Source of the DNA: Paenibacillus arenosi | GTDB taxonomy: Bacteria > Bacillota > Bacilli > Paenibacillales > Paenibacillaceae | Length of the DNA stretch: 64,000 nucleotides | Assembly (NCBI RefSeq): GCF_014841135.1 | Contig: NZ_JACYTN010000002.1 | Location: 496,001-560,000 of the forward strand | Direction of reading: 5' to 3' | Part shown: piece after piece, positions 7,925 through 16,566 of the stretch | Layout: every line of letters begins with the position of its first letter | Position numbering within the stretch: position 1 is the stretch's first letter | Made by a program: the position numbers and the translations under genes | The notes under the pieces: generated by a model | Seen by the model: the letters and a program-made list of their open reading frames with translations, nothing else | What the model was told of the DNA's origin: nothing | The model's database searches: none

Positions 7925-9178
7925 TTAACGACGATCTTGTGGACCACCCACAAATACATCTTCTACCGTATCCAAGCCATACGCTGTATGAAGAGCACCA
8001 ACAACATCAGTTAGCTGATGATTAGAAATTACGCAAGAAACTTTAATTTCTGAAGTGCTTACCATTTTAATACTAATGCCTAGTTTAGAAATGACATCAA
8101 ACATTTTTGCTGCTACACCAGGGTGACTGACCATACCAGCGCCAACGATAGAAATTTTAATAAGGCCAACCTCAGAGGATACATGATGATAAGGTACTTG
8201 CTGACGGAAGCTTTCGATGACTTGGAGTGCTCTCTCTCTATCATCTAGAGCAGTTGTGAAACTGAAATCAGCTGTTCCATCCTGCACACCGCTTTGTACG
8301 ATAATATCAACATCGATACTAGCATCAGCCAATTTACCAAATACGGTAGCCAGTACTCCCGGCTCATCAGGTACTCCCATAATACTGATTTTTGCCACAT
8401 TTTTATCATAAGCAATGCCGCTAACGACAACTCCCTGCTCCATAACCGCTTCCTCCTTCACCGTTGTACCTTCATTATGATTAAAGCTTGATCGAACAAC
8501 TAGACATACCTTGTTATGCTTCGCATATTCGACAGCACGTGGATGCAGTACAGCAGCACCTAAGTGAGCGAGTTCAAGCATCTCATCATACGAAATTTCA
8601 TTAAGTTTGCGAGCACAGCGTACAATCCGAGGGTCTGTAGAATAAATGCCATCTACATCGGTGTAAATTTCACAAACATCAGCCTCAATAGCTGCGGCCA
8701 AAGCTACAGCAGTTGTGTCGGATCCTCCGCGGCCTAATGTTGTAATCTCCCCCGTATCTGAAGCACCTTGGAAACCAGCCACGATAACAATTTGACCGTT
8801 ATCAAGCGACTTTTTCACCCGTGCCGGATCAATATCCACGATACGTGCTTTACTATGGGTTTGATCCGTTAGGAATCCAGCCTGCCAGCCTGTATACGAA
8901 ACAGCCTCATGCCCAAGTTGATGAACCGCCATAGACAACAGAGATACACTAATTTGTTCTCCTGTAGTTAATAACATGTCCATTTCTCGTGCAGGCGGCG
9001 AGCTGTTCAGCAGTTTAGCCTTATCAATCAAGTCATCCGTCGTATCGCCCATTGCAGATACAACGACCACACATTGGTGGCCATCTAGTTTCTTCTCAAC
9101 AATTCGTTTGGCGACTCTCTGCATCCGCTCGACATCACCAACTGAACTTCCACCAAACTTCATGACGAACAAAGCCAC
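7925..9178 (-). CDS. lysC: Aspartate kinase, LysC (aspartokinase II) type
   Basis: Phosphorylates aspartate, the first step to lysine, methionine, threonine and diaminopimelate. Shows the amino acid kinase motif MKFGGSSVGDVERMQRVA, ITTLGRGGSDTTAVAL, and YDEMLELAHLGAAVLHPRAVE. Two C-terminal ACT regions (about residues 265-410) include GVAAKMFDVISKLGISIKMVS. Close over its whole length to B. subtilis LysC. A GTG start (MALFVMKF) is chosen 8 bases after GGGAG; a TTG five codons earlier is too close to the site. A single-gene unit between terminators. Its leader is only about 40 bases, too short for the lysine riboswitch known upstream of B. subtilis lysC. Confidence 0.95.
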   Translation of the reverse strand: MALFVMKFGGSSVGDVERMQRVAKRIVEKKLDGHQCVVVVSAMGDTTDDLIDKAKLLNSSPPAREMDMLLTTGEQISVSLLSMAVHQLGHEAVSYTGWQAGFLTDQTHSKARIVDIDPARVKKSLDNGQIVIVAGFQGASDTGEITTLGRGGSDTTAVALAAAIEADVCEIYTDVDGIYSTDPRIVRCARKLNEISYDEMLELAHLGAAVLHPRAVEYAKHNKVCLVVRSSFNHNEGTTVKEEAVMEQGVVVSGIAYDKNVAKISIMGVPDEPGVLATVFGKLADASIDVDIIVQSGVQDGTADFSFTTALDDRERALQVIESFRQQVPYHHVSSEVGLIKISIVGAGMVSHPGVAAKMFDVISKLGISIKMVSTSEIKVSCVISNHQLTDVVGALHTAYGLDTVEDVFVGGPQDRR

Positions 9179-9225
9179 ACTGCTCACTCCCAATCCTCGG
9201 AATGTATCTTTTCATTTAATTGTGT

Positions 9226-9234
9226 ATTATAGCA
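9226..9234 (-). promoter_or_regulatory. Extended -10 promoter for aspartokinase
   Basis: TGCTATAAT on the minus strand: a perfect -10 with the TGN extension, about 48 bases before the chosen start. The -35 region is weak, as is common with extended -10 promoters. Confidence 0.6.
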
Positions 9235-9289
9235 CGTTTCCAGATGTAGTGGTGGAAATTATATGAATTAAACACATTAAAATTTGTAC

Positions 9290-9328
9290 TAAAAAAGCTC
9301 TGCATACCTAAATAGGATGCAGAGCTTT
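9290..9328 (-). terminator. Terminator of the yqhR-aroQ-pepQ-efp unit
   Basis: AAAGCTCTGCAT (9294-9305) pairs with ATGCAGAGCTTT (9317-9328). On the minus strand it ends in TTTTTTAG. Lies 30 bases after the efp stop. Confidence 0.9.
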
Positions 9329-9358
9329 CTCACTTATACATATGATGACGATTGATTA

Positions 9359-9916
9359 TTACGCGCGGGAAATGTACTTACCTTCGCGTGTATCAATAAG
9401 CAATACATCTTCTTCATTGATGAAGAGTGGAACTTGAACGTTCAAGCCAGTCTCAAGCTTCGCGTTCTTCGTAGCACCAGTTGCCGTGTTACCTTTAATT
9501 CCTGGCTCTGTTTCAACTACTTTCAACTCAACGCTGTTCGGCATAGTGATTCCAAGAATCTCGCCTTGGTAGCTAGAAATATTAACTACCATGTTGTCTT
9601 TAAGGAAGTTCAATTCCCACTCCAATTGTTGTTGAGTCAAGTTGAACTGGTCATACGTTTCGTTATCCATGAACGTGTACTCGTCACCGCTGTTGTAAAG
9701 GTATTGAACTTGTTGATTATCGATTTGTGCACGGCCAATTGTTTCACCTGCACGGAATGTTCTTTCTACTGTGTTTCCGTTACGCAAGTTGCGAAGCTTG
9801 GAGCGCACAAATGCTGCACCTTTACCTGGTTTAACGTGTTGGAAATCAAGTACTGTGAAGATATCCCCTTCTACTAGTACAGTAAGTCCTGTCTTAAAAT
9901 CGTTAACTGAAATCAC
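9359..9916 (-). CDS. efp: Translation elongation factor P
   Basis: Relieves ribosome stalling at polyproline. 185 residues with the three beta-barrel domains of EF-P. The tip loop [14 protein letters not shown] carries Lys32, the residue modified (5-aminopentanolylated) in B. subtilis. The C-terminus [20 protein letters not shown] is typical. Downstream of the M24 peptidase gene, the usual pairing in Bacillales; last gene before the terminator. Confidence 0.98.
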   Translation of the reverse strand: MISVNDFKTGLTVLVEGDIFTVLDFQHVKPGKGAAFVRSKLRNLRNGNTVERTFRAGETIGRAQIDNQQVQYLYNSGDEYTFMDNETYDQFNLTQQQLEWELNFLKDNMVVNISSYQGEILGITMPNSVELKVVETEPGIKGNTATGATKNAKLETGLNVQVPLFINEEDVLLIDTREGKYISRA

Positions 9917-9958
9917 GATATTCCCTCCTAAGGTCGTTCGAGCTCGTCCGAATTCGTT

Positions 9959-11029
9959 CTAAATGACGAGCAATTGTTTCGTTGAATGTGTTATTATTTC
10001 AATCCCGTTCTCCGTGATGACAATGTCATCTTCAATGCGAACACCGCCAAATCCAGGTATGTAAATACCAGGCTCAACAGTTACGGTCATTCCGGGAGTT
10101 AACACCGTATTATCACTCATAGCCAAGCGAGGGTACTCATGTACTTCCATCCCTAAGCCATGACCTAGACTATGGCCAAATTGCGGACCATATCCATGTT
10201 TGACAATGATGTCACGTGCAAGCGCATCTGCTTCTCGTCCTGTCATACCAGGACGAATGTACTCTAAAGCATGAAGCTGTGCCTCAAGCACAATGTTGTA
10301 AATTTCACGATGGCGATCTGTCGGTTCCCCTACTACAATGGTCCGAGTTATATCGGAACAATAACCTTTGTAGTAAGCACCAAAGTCCAGCTTGACGAAT
10401 TCATTTGTGCCAATAATCCGATCGCTTGCTACGCCGTGAGGCAATGCTGAACGTTCGCCAGAAGCAACGATTGTATCAAAGGAGCTTGATGTCGCCCCAT
10501 GCTTACGCATGAAGTACTCCATCTCCAATGCAACATCCATCTCCGAGATACCAGGTTTGATGAAAGTTAGGATATGACTAAATGTACGGTCTGCGAGATC
10601 AGCAGCTTCACGCATAATAGCCAACTCATTCTCATCCTTCACCATACGAAGCTGCTCAACCAATCCGCTAACAGGTACAAACTCAATTCCATCCAATGCT
10701 TCCGCATATTTAGCGTATACGCCGTAGCTCATATGATCCTGCTCAAATGCAATTCGGCTAATACCCGCTTCTTTTAGCAGCGATGCCAATGTATCCGTAA
10801 CTTTTGGAGCATGCTCCAAAACTTCGAATCCGGTCGCTTGTTCAGGAGCTTGTGTCATATAACGGAAATCTGTCAGTAACACAGCACGATCTGCAGTAAT
10901 GAATACATATCCCGCTGATCCCGTAAATCCTGTCATATACCGTCTATTATACTCACTTGCGATCCATATGCCTTCGAGCCCTCGTTGTTCCAACTCCTTA
11001 CGAAGACGTTCCACGCGAGCATTGCTCAT
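9959..11029 (-). CDS. Xaa-Pro aminopeptidase, M24B family (YqhT-like)
   Basis: Metal-dependent exopeptidase that removes an N-terminal residue before proline. About 357 residues: N-terminal creatinase-like domain (1-125) and C-terminal pita-bread domain. Metal-binding blocks are all present: LDFGAYYKGYCSDITRT (two Asp), GHSLGHGLGMEVHEYP (His), TVEPGIYIPG (Glu) and GVRIEDDIV (Glu). Start chosen at MSNARVERL, 6 bases after GGAGAGG; a longer frame overlaps aroQ. Lies between aroQ and efp, the same order as yqhS-yqhT-efp in B. subtilis. Confidence 0.93.
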   Translation of the reverse strand: MSNARVERLRKELEQRGLEGIWIASEYNRRYMTGFTGSAGYVFITADRAVLLTDFRYMTQAPEQATGFEVLEHAPKVTDTLASLLKEAGISRIAFEQDHMSYGVYAKYAEALDGIEFVPVSGLVEQLRMVKDENELAIMREAADLADRTFSHILTFIKPGISEMDVALEMEYFMRKHGATSSSFDTIVASGERSALPHGVASDRIIGTNEFVKLDFGAYYKGYCSDITRTIVVGEPTDRHREIYNIVLEAQLHALEYIRPGMTGREADALARDIIVKHGYGPQFGHSLGHGLGMEVHEYPRLAMSDNTVLTPGMTVTVEPGIYIPGFGGVRIEDDIVITENGIEIITHSTKQLLVI

Positions 11030-11064
11030 CTGAATCCTCTCCTGTCCGCTAATGTTCGTGCTGC

Positions 11065-11514
11065 TTATTCCTGCGATTGATTGCACACGACATGGTGCAA
11101 AGCCTGTAAGCCCAGCTCATAACTATAAGCACCCAAGCCGCATATTTGACCTGCCGCAATTGGAGCAATAACCGAAACATGACGAAACGCCTCGCGCTTA
11201 TGTATGTTGGATAAATGAACTTCGATAACAGGGATTGCTACCGCACTTAGCGCATCACGGATGGCGTAGCTGTAATGCGTCCAAGCTCCAGGGTTAATTA
11301 ATATCCCGTCACATTGCCCATAAGCAGCATGAATGCGATCGATTAATACCCCTTCATGGTTGGTCTGCATAAATTCCAGCTCTACTTGCAGTTGTGCCGC
11401 CAATTGCTGTAAGCGCTCCTCAATATCTTGAAGCGTTGTTGCACCGTAAACACCAGGTTCACGTATACCAAGCATATTTAAGTTCGGTCCGTTCAATACC
11501 AAGTAACGTGCCAT
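11065..11514 (-). CDS. aroQ: 3-dehydroquinate dehydratase, type II
   Basis: Makes 3-dehydroshikimate in the shikimate pathway. 149 residues, the type II size. Catalytic Tyr23 in GVYGATTL follows the GPNLNMLG signature. The [16 protein letters not shown] and [18 protein letters not shown] blocks contain the active-site Asn and His. In the yqhR-aroQ-pepQ-efp unit. Its product, 3-dehydroshikimate, is also the substrate of the AsbF homologue at 40.3-41.1 kb; no direct regulatory link is seen. Confidence 0.97.
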   Translation of the reverse strand: MARYLVLNGPNLNMLGIREPGVYGATTLQDIEERLQQLAAQLQVELEFMQTNHEGVLIDRIHAAYGQCDGILINPGAWTHYSYAIRDALSAVAIPVIEVHLSNIHKREAFRHVSVIAPIAAGQICGLGAYSYELGLQALHHVVCNQSQE

Positions 11515-11651
11515 TGTATCCCACCTGTCTTAATAAGCATTCGAGTTACCGAGCGCTATATAGAACATACTCATCAGACCAATACTCACGTATTTTATCA
11601 TAGGAACAAGCACTTGAGAAGCATCATCGTAGCGTAACTAGCATTAACCGT

Positions 11652-12221
11652 TCACGAGGAGGCATTTGCCGCGGCTTGTGCAGTATCATCCGAAGCGCTT
11701 TCTTCTTCGTTTTCCGGCTCTCTCAATCGCTCATCATTGAATTCGGTTGCCGCGGTATAGCCTATGAACAAACCCCACAGTAAAAATATACATAATTCTG
11801 TCGTAATCGAATTATACGAAGTCTGTGTTACAGGTAGCACTAATCCTAGCGCCGGTCCTACGGCTACAAATAATAGTACCCACCAGAGAATACCATACAA
11901 TATACCTGGCCAAGGGCCTGTTCGTTTCCTCATTGTAAATGTATACAGCAGACTGCATAGAATGGAGAACAATATAAATGCTCCCCAGCCTGCGAATCGC
12001 CCCTGTTGACTTTGCAAAAAGCTATTTAGCAAAAATGGCTCCAACAAAAAGCCCGGCACATTAACGGTAAAATGCAATTCATAAGAAAGAATTCGCATCC
12101 CTCCCCATATTAGCCCCGCATAAAATCCCAGTTGCAGCGCAAACCACCAAGGGTTGGTCTTAGGTTGATCATTCTGTTGATTCTGTTGATTTTGTTTGTT
12201 TCTTGATTGATGTTGTGTCAC
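11652..12221 (-). CDS. yqhR: YqhR-like conserved membrane protein
   Basis: Integral membrane protein of 189 residues with a polar Gln/Asn-rich N-terminus (1-23), about four membrane segments (near 27-45, 73-93, 103-125, 137-155) and an acidic C-tail. It fits YqhR in content and in its place between aroQ and the divergent yqhQ. Function unknown. GTG start with AGGAG 8 bases upstream. Confidence 0.8.
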   Translation of the reverse strand: MTQHQSRNKQNQQNQQNDQPKTNPWWFALQLGFYAGLIWGGMRILSYELHFTVNVPGFLLEPFLLNSFLQSQQGRFAGWGAFILFSILCSLLYTFTMRKRTGPWPGILYGILWWVLLFVAVGPALGLVLPVTQTSYNSITTELCIFLLWGLFIGYTAATEFNDERLREPENEEESASDDTAQAAANASS

Positions 12222-12435
12222 TTTACCTGCTCCTTATCCATCATGTGTAATTGCTCCCAACTTGAAACTTCTTAGTAGTATGCGCGGAAGCAAGACAGAT
12301 TAACGAAGTTCACAACGGATTGGTTGGCTGAATAGGTTCTCTTCTGGAAAAAGAACGGCAAATCCTATACAATATATAAAAAGGATTCTACCAGCAGTTG
12401 AAATTTACATTTTATTACTAATATGGTGGGAAGGT

Positions 12436-13398
12436 GTGAAAGGATTGTCAGAACAACCGAAATCCATTTACGGCGGACAAGCGGTTATTGAGGGCGTTAT
12501 GTTTGCAGGCAAGCATGTAAATGTAACAGCTGTTCGCCGAAAGAATAAGGAGCTTTCTTTCTATGAAGTTCCACGTGAGGATAAGAAATGGGTAACCGCA
12601 TTAAAGAAAATCCCTTTTATTCGCGGCTTAGTAGGTATTATAGAAGCTAGTGCCCGCGGAGCTCAGCATTTAAATTTTGCAACTGAGAAGTATGCTGAGG
12701 ATGAAGAAGGCCCACCAGACCCAGATCAAAAATCTAGCAAGCTTTGGGACATTGGAATGATTCTTAGCGTTGCCGTTGTTGGCATTTTGTCTTTTGTCTT
12801 CAGCAAAGTTATTTTTACGGCAGTTCCTGTTGTTATCGAAGAATTCCTCTTCGGCAAAGCATTCGATAATCGAGTGCTTCATACGATTATTGAAGGTATC
12901 ATCAAACTATTTATGCTACTTATCTACTTGTGGTTTATATCGCAAACTAAGCTTATTAAACGTCTGTTCCAATATCACGGTGCAGAGCATAAAGTGATAA
13001 GTGCCTATGAAGCAGGCAAAGAGCTTACCGTCAGTAACGTACAACAGTTCACTCGCTTGCATTATCGTTGCGGCAGTAGCTTTATGATTTTGACCATTAT
13101 TGTCGGTATCTTTATTTATAGCTTCGTGCCTTACGATTCCATGATTGATCGAATTGTTGGTCGTTTGCTGCTGCTTCCCGTTGTAATCGGTGTTTCGTAT
13201 GAAATTTTGCGTTTCACAAATGCATTACGCGACGTTCCTGTACTCCGCTTTTTAGGATATCCAGGCTTGTGGCTGCAACTTCTTACAACGAAAGAACCTA
13301 CTGATGATCAAGTTGAAGTATCTATTGCCTCATTTGAGCGCATGCTTGAATTAGATCGTACTATTGGTGAAGAAAGAAGTGCTCGTACAAGCGCTTAA
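12436..13398 (+). CDS. yqhQ: YqhQ-like DUF1385 membrane protein
   Basis: DUF1385 family, function not established. N-terminal IYGGQAVIEGVMFAGKH and the central block FQYHGAEHKVISAYEAGKEL followed by HYRCGSSF are the family signature. Four predicted membrane segments (about 107-125, 145-163, 210-230, 240-255). 320 residues, normal length. GTG start preceded by GGTGG. Divergent from yqhR with a 214-base gap in which I see no clear promoter. Confidence 0.92.
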   Translation: MKGLSEQPKSIYGGQAVIEGVMFAGKHVNVTAVRRKNKELSFYEVPREDKKWVTALKKIPFIRGLVGIIEASARGAQHLNFATEKYAEDEEGPPDPDQKSSKLWDIGMILSVAVVGILSFVFSKVIFTAVPVVIEEFLFGKAFDNRVLHTIIEGIIKLFMLLIYLWFISQTKLIKRLFQYHGAEHKVISAYEAGKELTVSNVQQFTRLHYRCGSSFMILTIIVGIFIYSFVPYDSMIDRIVGRLLLLPVVIGVSYEILRFTNALRDVPVLRFLGYPGLWLQLLTTKEPTDDQVEVSIASFERMLELDRTIGEERSARTSA

Positions 13399-13424
13399 CT
13401 ATGTAATGGAAAGGGGTTAGCGAG

Positions 13425-13787
13425 ATGAATCGAGTGCCAAATTGGCTCATCTACGTCGTACTTGGGTGTGCAGCTCTAGGATTTGTAATCGGATTTTCAT
13501 CCAATCCCATCGCTTATTCGATCCCGCTCGTATTAGCAGCGATCATTTTCATCTTTTATCGTTTAGGACCAAAGCGTACAAATTCACACCCACGTGTGAA
13601 AAAATCTGCTGCGACGGAAGCGAAGATGAAAGCGATGCGAAATGCGAAGCATACCAAGAACGTCAAAAACCCTAAGCCGATCAAGACTCGACGCTCTTCT
13701 GCTAGCTTAACCGTCATTGATGGAAACAAAGGAAAAGATTCCTCAAGTCGTTCCATTGAAAAATCCTCAACAGGTGAATCTCAATAA
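13425..13787 (+). CDS. yqhP: Small membrane protein, YqhP/SA1362-like
   Basis: 120 residues: two membrane helices (about 8-25 and 28-46), then a very basic Lys/Arg/Ser-rich tail. Length, topology and place directly after yqhQ match YqhP / SA1362-type proteins. Function unknown. AAGGGGTTAGCGAG precedes the ATG. Confidence 0.7.
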   Translation: MNRVPNWLIYVVLGCAALGFVIGFSSNPIAYSIPLVLAAIIFIFYRLGPKRTNSHPRVKKSAATEAKMKAMRNAKHTKNVKNPKPIKTRRSSASLTVIDGNKGKDSSSRSIEKSSTGESQ

Positions 13788-13836
13788 GAACTCCATAACA
13801 TAAGCATCTCCTGCATCATGTTATCAACAGGAGCGC

Positions 13837-13887
13837 TAACAGCCCTTTCACTTCCTAAGTAGGTAGTTTGGAAGGGCTTTGTTATTT
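13837..13887 (+). terminator. Terminator after yqhQP
   Basis: TAACAGCCCTT and AAGGGCTTTGTTA form a long stem with an inner paired CTTCC/GGAAG part, followed by TTTC. Confidence 0.7.
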
Positions 13888-13931
13888 CAATGAACGGGGT
13901 ACATAAAATCGCAAGGAGGATACGGCTAATC

Positions 13932-14276
13932 ATGGACAAATGGCTGGAATACTGTATGACCAAAAGAGGGACGAGCCTAACTAATCCGTTTGGGCCGGAA
14001 GTAGATGTTATGAAGGTAGGCACCAAAATGTATGCACTCTTCTCATCAGATGACGCACCAACCATTAGCTTAAAATGTGAACCGTTCCGAGCAGATTCAT
14101 TAAGGGAGCAATACCCAGAAATCAAACCTGGCTATCACCTTAATAAAAAACATTGGAACACGGTATCTTTGGATGGAAATTTGACAGACGAAGAAATAGA
14201 AGCCATGATTGATCATTCTTATGATCTAGTCGTACTTGGGATGACGAAGACCGAACGGAGCAACATTGGAACTTAA
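13932..14276 (+). CDS. MmcQ/YjbR family protein
   Basis: A 114-residue single-domain protein of the MmcQ/YjbR (CyaY-like) fold. Family pattern: a first helix with WLEYCMTKRGT, then VDVMKVGTKMYALFS, SLKCEPFRADSLREQYP, GYHLNKKHWNTVSLDG and a C-terminal MIDHSYDLVVLGM. Members are described as DNA-binding, but the role is unclear. Start taken at MDKWLEYC; AAGGAGG is 12 bases away, rather far, and no better codon is present. Confidence 0.85.
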   Translation: MDKWLEYCMTKRGTSLTNPFGPEVDVMKVGTKMYALFSSDDAPTISLKCEPFRADSLREQYPEIKPGYHLNKKHWNTVSLDGNLTDEEIEAMIDHSYDLVVLGMTKTERSNIGT

Positions 14277-14320
14277 GTTAAACGATAACACTTACTTTTA
14301 CTTTAGTTTACTTTGTAAAA

Positions 14321-14390
14321 AAGAGTCGGAGAGAAACCAACTGCATGTAAGCATACTGCATTTCTTCCCGACTCTTCTCATTTTCCCTTA
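14321..14390. terminator. Bidirectional terminator between convergent genes
   Basis: AAGAGTCGGAGAGAAA (14321-14336) pairs with TTTCTTCCCGACTCTT (14361-14376) with one bulge. A smaller TGCATG/CATACTGCA pairing lies inside. T-rich on both exits (TTTTTTAC on the minus strand). Confidence 0.75.
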
Positions 14391-14409
14391 TTTAGAAAAA
14401 CCGTTCCAA

Positions 14410-15051
14410 TTAACGATTATAAACCATGCAGTACTGCTCCAATTCGCTGTCAGTCATTTTGATCGTATCTACCAATTCGAAACCATATCGGCCGTATAAC
14501 GGCACATTGTTCGGATTTTGTGTTTCTAGCGTACACGCTACATCACGAGAAGAACATTCATCTATAAGCGGCATTATCATCTTTGTAACGAGCCCCGTAC
14601 CTCGATACTGTTTCTGTACAACCAGCATATCCATATGCGCATATGGTCGATCTTCCAACATACTGAGCCATGCTGAGCTCATACTTCTTAGTATGGATAC
14701 ACCTCTAAACAATCCTTTTACCCCGATATATTTACAGGCTGGCAGCGACTTCAGAATTGCGAATGCAATTTTTCTCCAATAATTCAATTGAGCAATCTTC
14801 GAGCTGCCGAACTTCTCAGAATAAAATACAAGCATTACTCCTTCTAGCCGAGTTGAACTTGCATATAAATTTGAATAAGGATATAGCATGTCCAAATAAT
14901 TACGAAAAAAGATACGCAGCACGTTCAGTCTCGTACGTTGATCAGGCAATATAAACCTATACAGCGGATCTTCCATGAACTGCTCGGCAAATACATTAGC
15001 TGCTTGCGGTATTTCTCTACGTTGTAATAAAACTAAACTGTTGCTGGAAAT
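14410..15051 (-). CDS. GNAT-family N-acetyltransferase, probable non-ATG start
   Basis: Acetyl-CoA-dependent transferase of unknown substrate. The acetyl-CoA loop region HMDMLVVQKQYRGTGLVTKM and the C-terminal NNVPLYGRYGFEL are typical GNAT motifs. The first ATG (14976) gives MEDPLYRFILPD, which begins inside a conserved N-terminal motif. The same frame runs open upstream through LVLLQRREIPQAANVFAEQF, which belongs to the domain. The only plausible start there is ATT at 15051, 4-5 bases after GGGGTGG; otherwise the gene lost its start codon. 213 residues with the ATT start. Confidence 0.8.
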   Translation of the reverse strand: MSSNSLVLLQRREIPQAANVFAEQFMEDPLYRFILPDQRTRLNVLRIFFRNYLDMLYPYSNLYASSTRLEGVMLVFYSEKFGSSKIAQLNYWRKIAFAILKSLPACKYIGVKGLFRGVSILRSMSSAWLSMLEDRPYAHMDMLVVQKQYRGTGLVTKMIMPLIDECSSRDVACTLETQNPNNVPLYGRYGFELVDTIKMTDSELEQYCMVYNR

Positions 15052-15247
15052 AGTTCCACCCCGGATCCAAAAGAATCCCCTCTCCTGACAATATCAAATA
15101 AGCATGTTTAGGTCTCAGAAAAGGAGTCTATGGATTAGGTTACTCTTTGCAGGCTTCTACGTCAAATTTACGCGTTTCAAAAGCCTTATCTCCTAATAAT
15201 CGCTTTTGATTCATGAAAATCACTTTTACATGCGTGCAGTGCAACAC

Positions 15248-16213
15248 TTATTTTTGTCGTTGCTTTGTATGAAGCAGCTTTTGCTCATATTGCTTGTCAT
15301 CCCAATCGTGGAAAAATTCATTGCCACTTAGCAAGCCCGAATCAAACAAAGCCAGACTCTTCTCCAACGTAATATCAAACTCAGTTATCCCTACACCAAG
15401 GGTGGGAATTTTCACGGTACGGAAACGGTTATGCAGTTCGATGTATCGCTCATCATGCGCGGATATCATCGTATCGACAATTGCTTGCAACATCGATACG
15501 ACCCCATTGATCTGATGCGGCTGATTCGTTGTCTTCCCCACCATTTGAAAACCAACCGTAGGAATAAGCCGTCTAGTCTCAGGATGGCAATCATCATCAA
15601 ACAGCCACAGCGGAAAATTGCTGAGCATCCCACCATCAACCACATAAGTGAACTGCTGCTTGAATGATTTTTTCCGATCAGCAGACAAGCTCTGCCGTAA
15701 TATAACGGGATCAAAGAAATAAGGAATACTCGTACTCATACGCACTGCCTTACATACGGAAAAACGTTTGGGGTTCACCCCATATTGAACCATATCATCT
15801 GGCAGCACCATTAATCTTCCGTTCGTAATATCAGAAGCGATAATGCGCAGCTGATTGTCCTCCAAATCCCCAAATGTCCGCACACCTTTAGCTTCAAGCA
15901 AAGAACACATCCAGCGCTCAAGTGCTTCTCCTGAATAAAGCCCTTTTTTCATCAATAATCGCATGGCAGGTCCAATCCACTTCACATTAAAAATAGGCGC
16001 CCTCTTTAGAAATGAAGAAAAAGGCATGTCAATAATAAGACGCTTCATCTCATCCGCACTGTAACCAGCCGCAATTAAAGAAGCAACAATTGACCCTGAA
16101 GAGGTCCCTGCCACTTTACGAAACTTTATTCCATTTAATTCAGCCGCTTTAACAGCTCCAACCAATGAGATTCCCCTTACACCCCCACCTTCAAACACAC
16201 CGTTGATATACAT
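15248..16213 (-). CDS. Patatin-like phospholipase
   Basis: Patatin-family serine hydrolase, likely acting on membrane lipids. Oxyanion loop FEGGGVRG (about residues 7-14), nucleophile elbow GTSSG with Ser38, and the catalytic Asp in VVDGGMLSNFP form the Ser-Asp dyad. About 321 residues, no signal peptide, so probably cytoplasmic. The start MYINGVFEGG follows GAGGAGG by 11 bases; an upstream in-frame ATG lacks a site. Stands alone; no operon partner. Confidence 0.9.
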   Translation of the reverse strand: MYINGVFEGGGVRGISLVGAVKAAELNGIKFRKVAGTSSGSIVASLIAAGYSADEMKRLIIDMPFSSFLKRAPIFNVKWIGPAMRLLMKKGLYSGEALERWMCSLLEAKGVRTFGDLEDNQLRIIASDITNGRLMVLPDDMVQYGVNPKRFSVCKAVRMSTSIPYFFDPVILRQSLSADRKKSFKQQFTYVVDGGMLSNFPLWLFDDDCHPETRRLIPTVGFQMVGKTTNQPHQINGVVSMLQAIVDTMISAHDERYIELHNRFRTVKIPTLGVGITEFDITLEKSLALFDSGLLSGNEFFHDWDDKQYEQKLLHTKQRQK

Positions 16214-16246
16214 TTGCGTAAGAGCCTCCTCACGCTGCATACCCAT

Positions 16247-16566
16247 CTATGCAGGCATCGTAGTTGTTTAGTGGATGTGTATGAGTGGAAATGAGCATTT
16301 ATGAACAATCGAAAAAGGAAAGAACCTAATGGTTCCTTCCTTCATGTTAGTTGGATATTTTATAAATAAATAGATATTATTAGAAAATTCACACATATAG
16401 CTATACGTGGTGAGTGAATCTCCCCATCCACCCACCTATAAATCAGTTCCCCATAAAAAATATATAAGAAGTTTCGACTGACATGTTGTTACTTGTATTC
16501 AGAAACTAGAAACCGTATATGCGAAAGGCTGTATTACCTTAAAATATTAATATTCAGATGAATGAA
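16247..16566. other. 320-base gap between patatin and glycosyl-hydrolase-like genes
   Basis: AT-rich. Holds the hairpin listed at 16311-16340. I see no open frame with a ribosome site and no clear operator; a promoter for the patatin gene should lie near 16.23-16.30 kb but no good hexamer pair stands out. Confidence 0.4.
16311..16340 (-). terminator. Terminator of the glycosyl-hydrolase-like gene
   Basis: Minus strand: GGAAGGAACC-attA-GGTTCTTTCC stem with one mismatch, then TTTTTCG. About 225 bases after the stop. Confidence 0.6.

Noticed and set aside
9179-9358. Lysine riboswitch upstream of lysC
   Set aside because: Space between promoter and start is about 40 bases and no L-box elements are seen.
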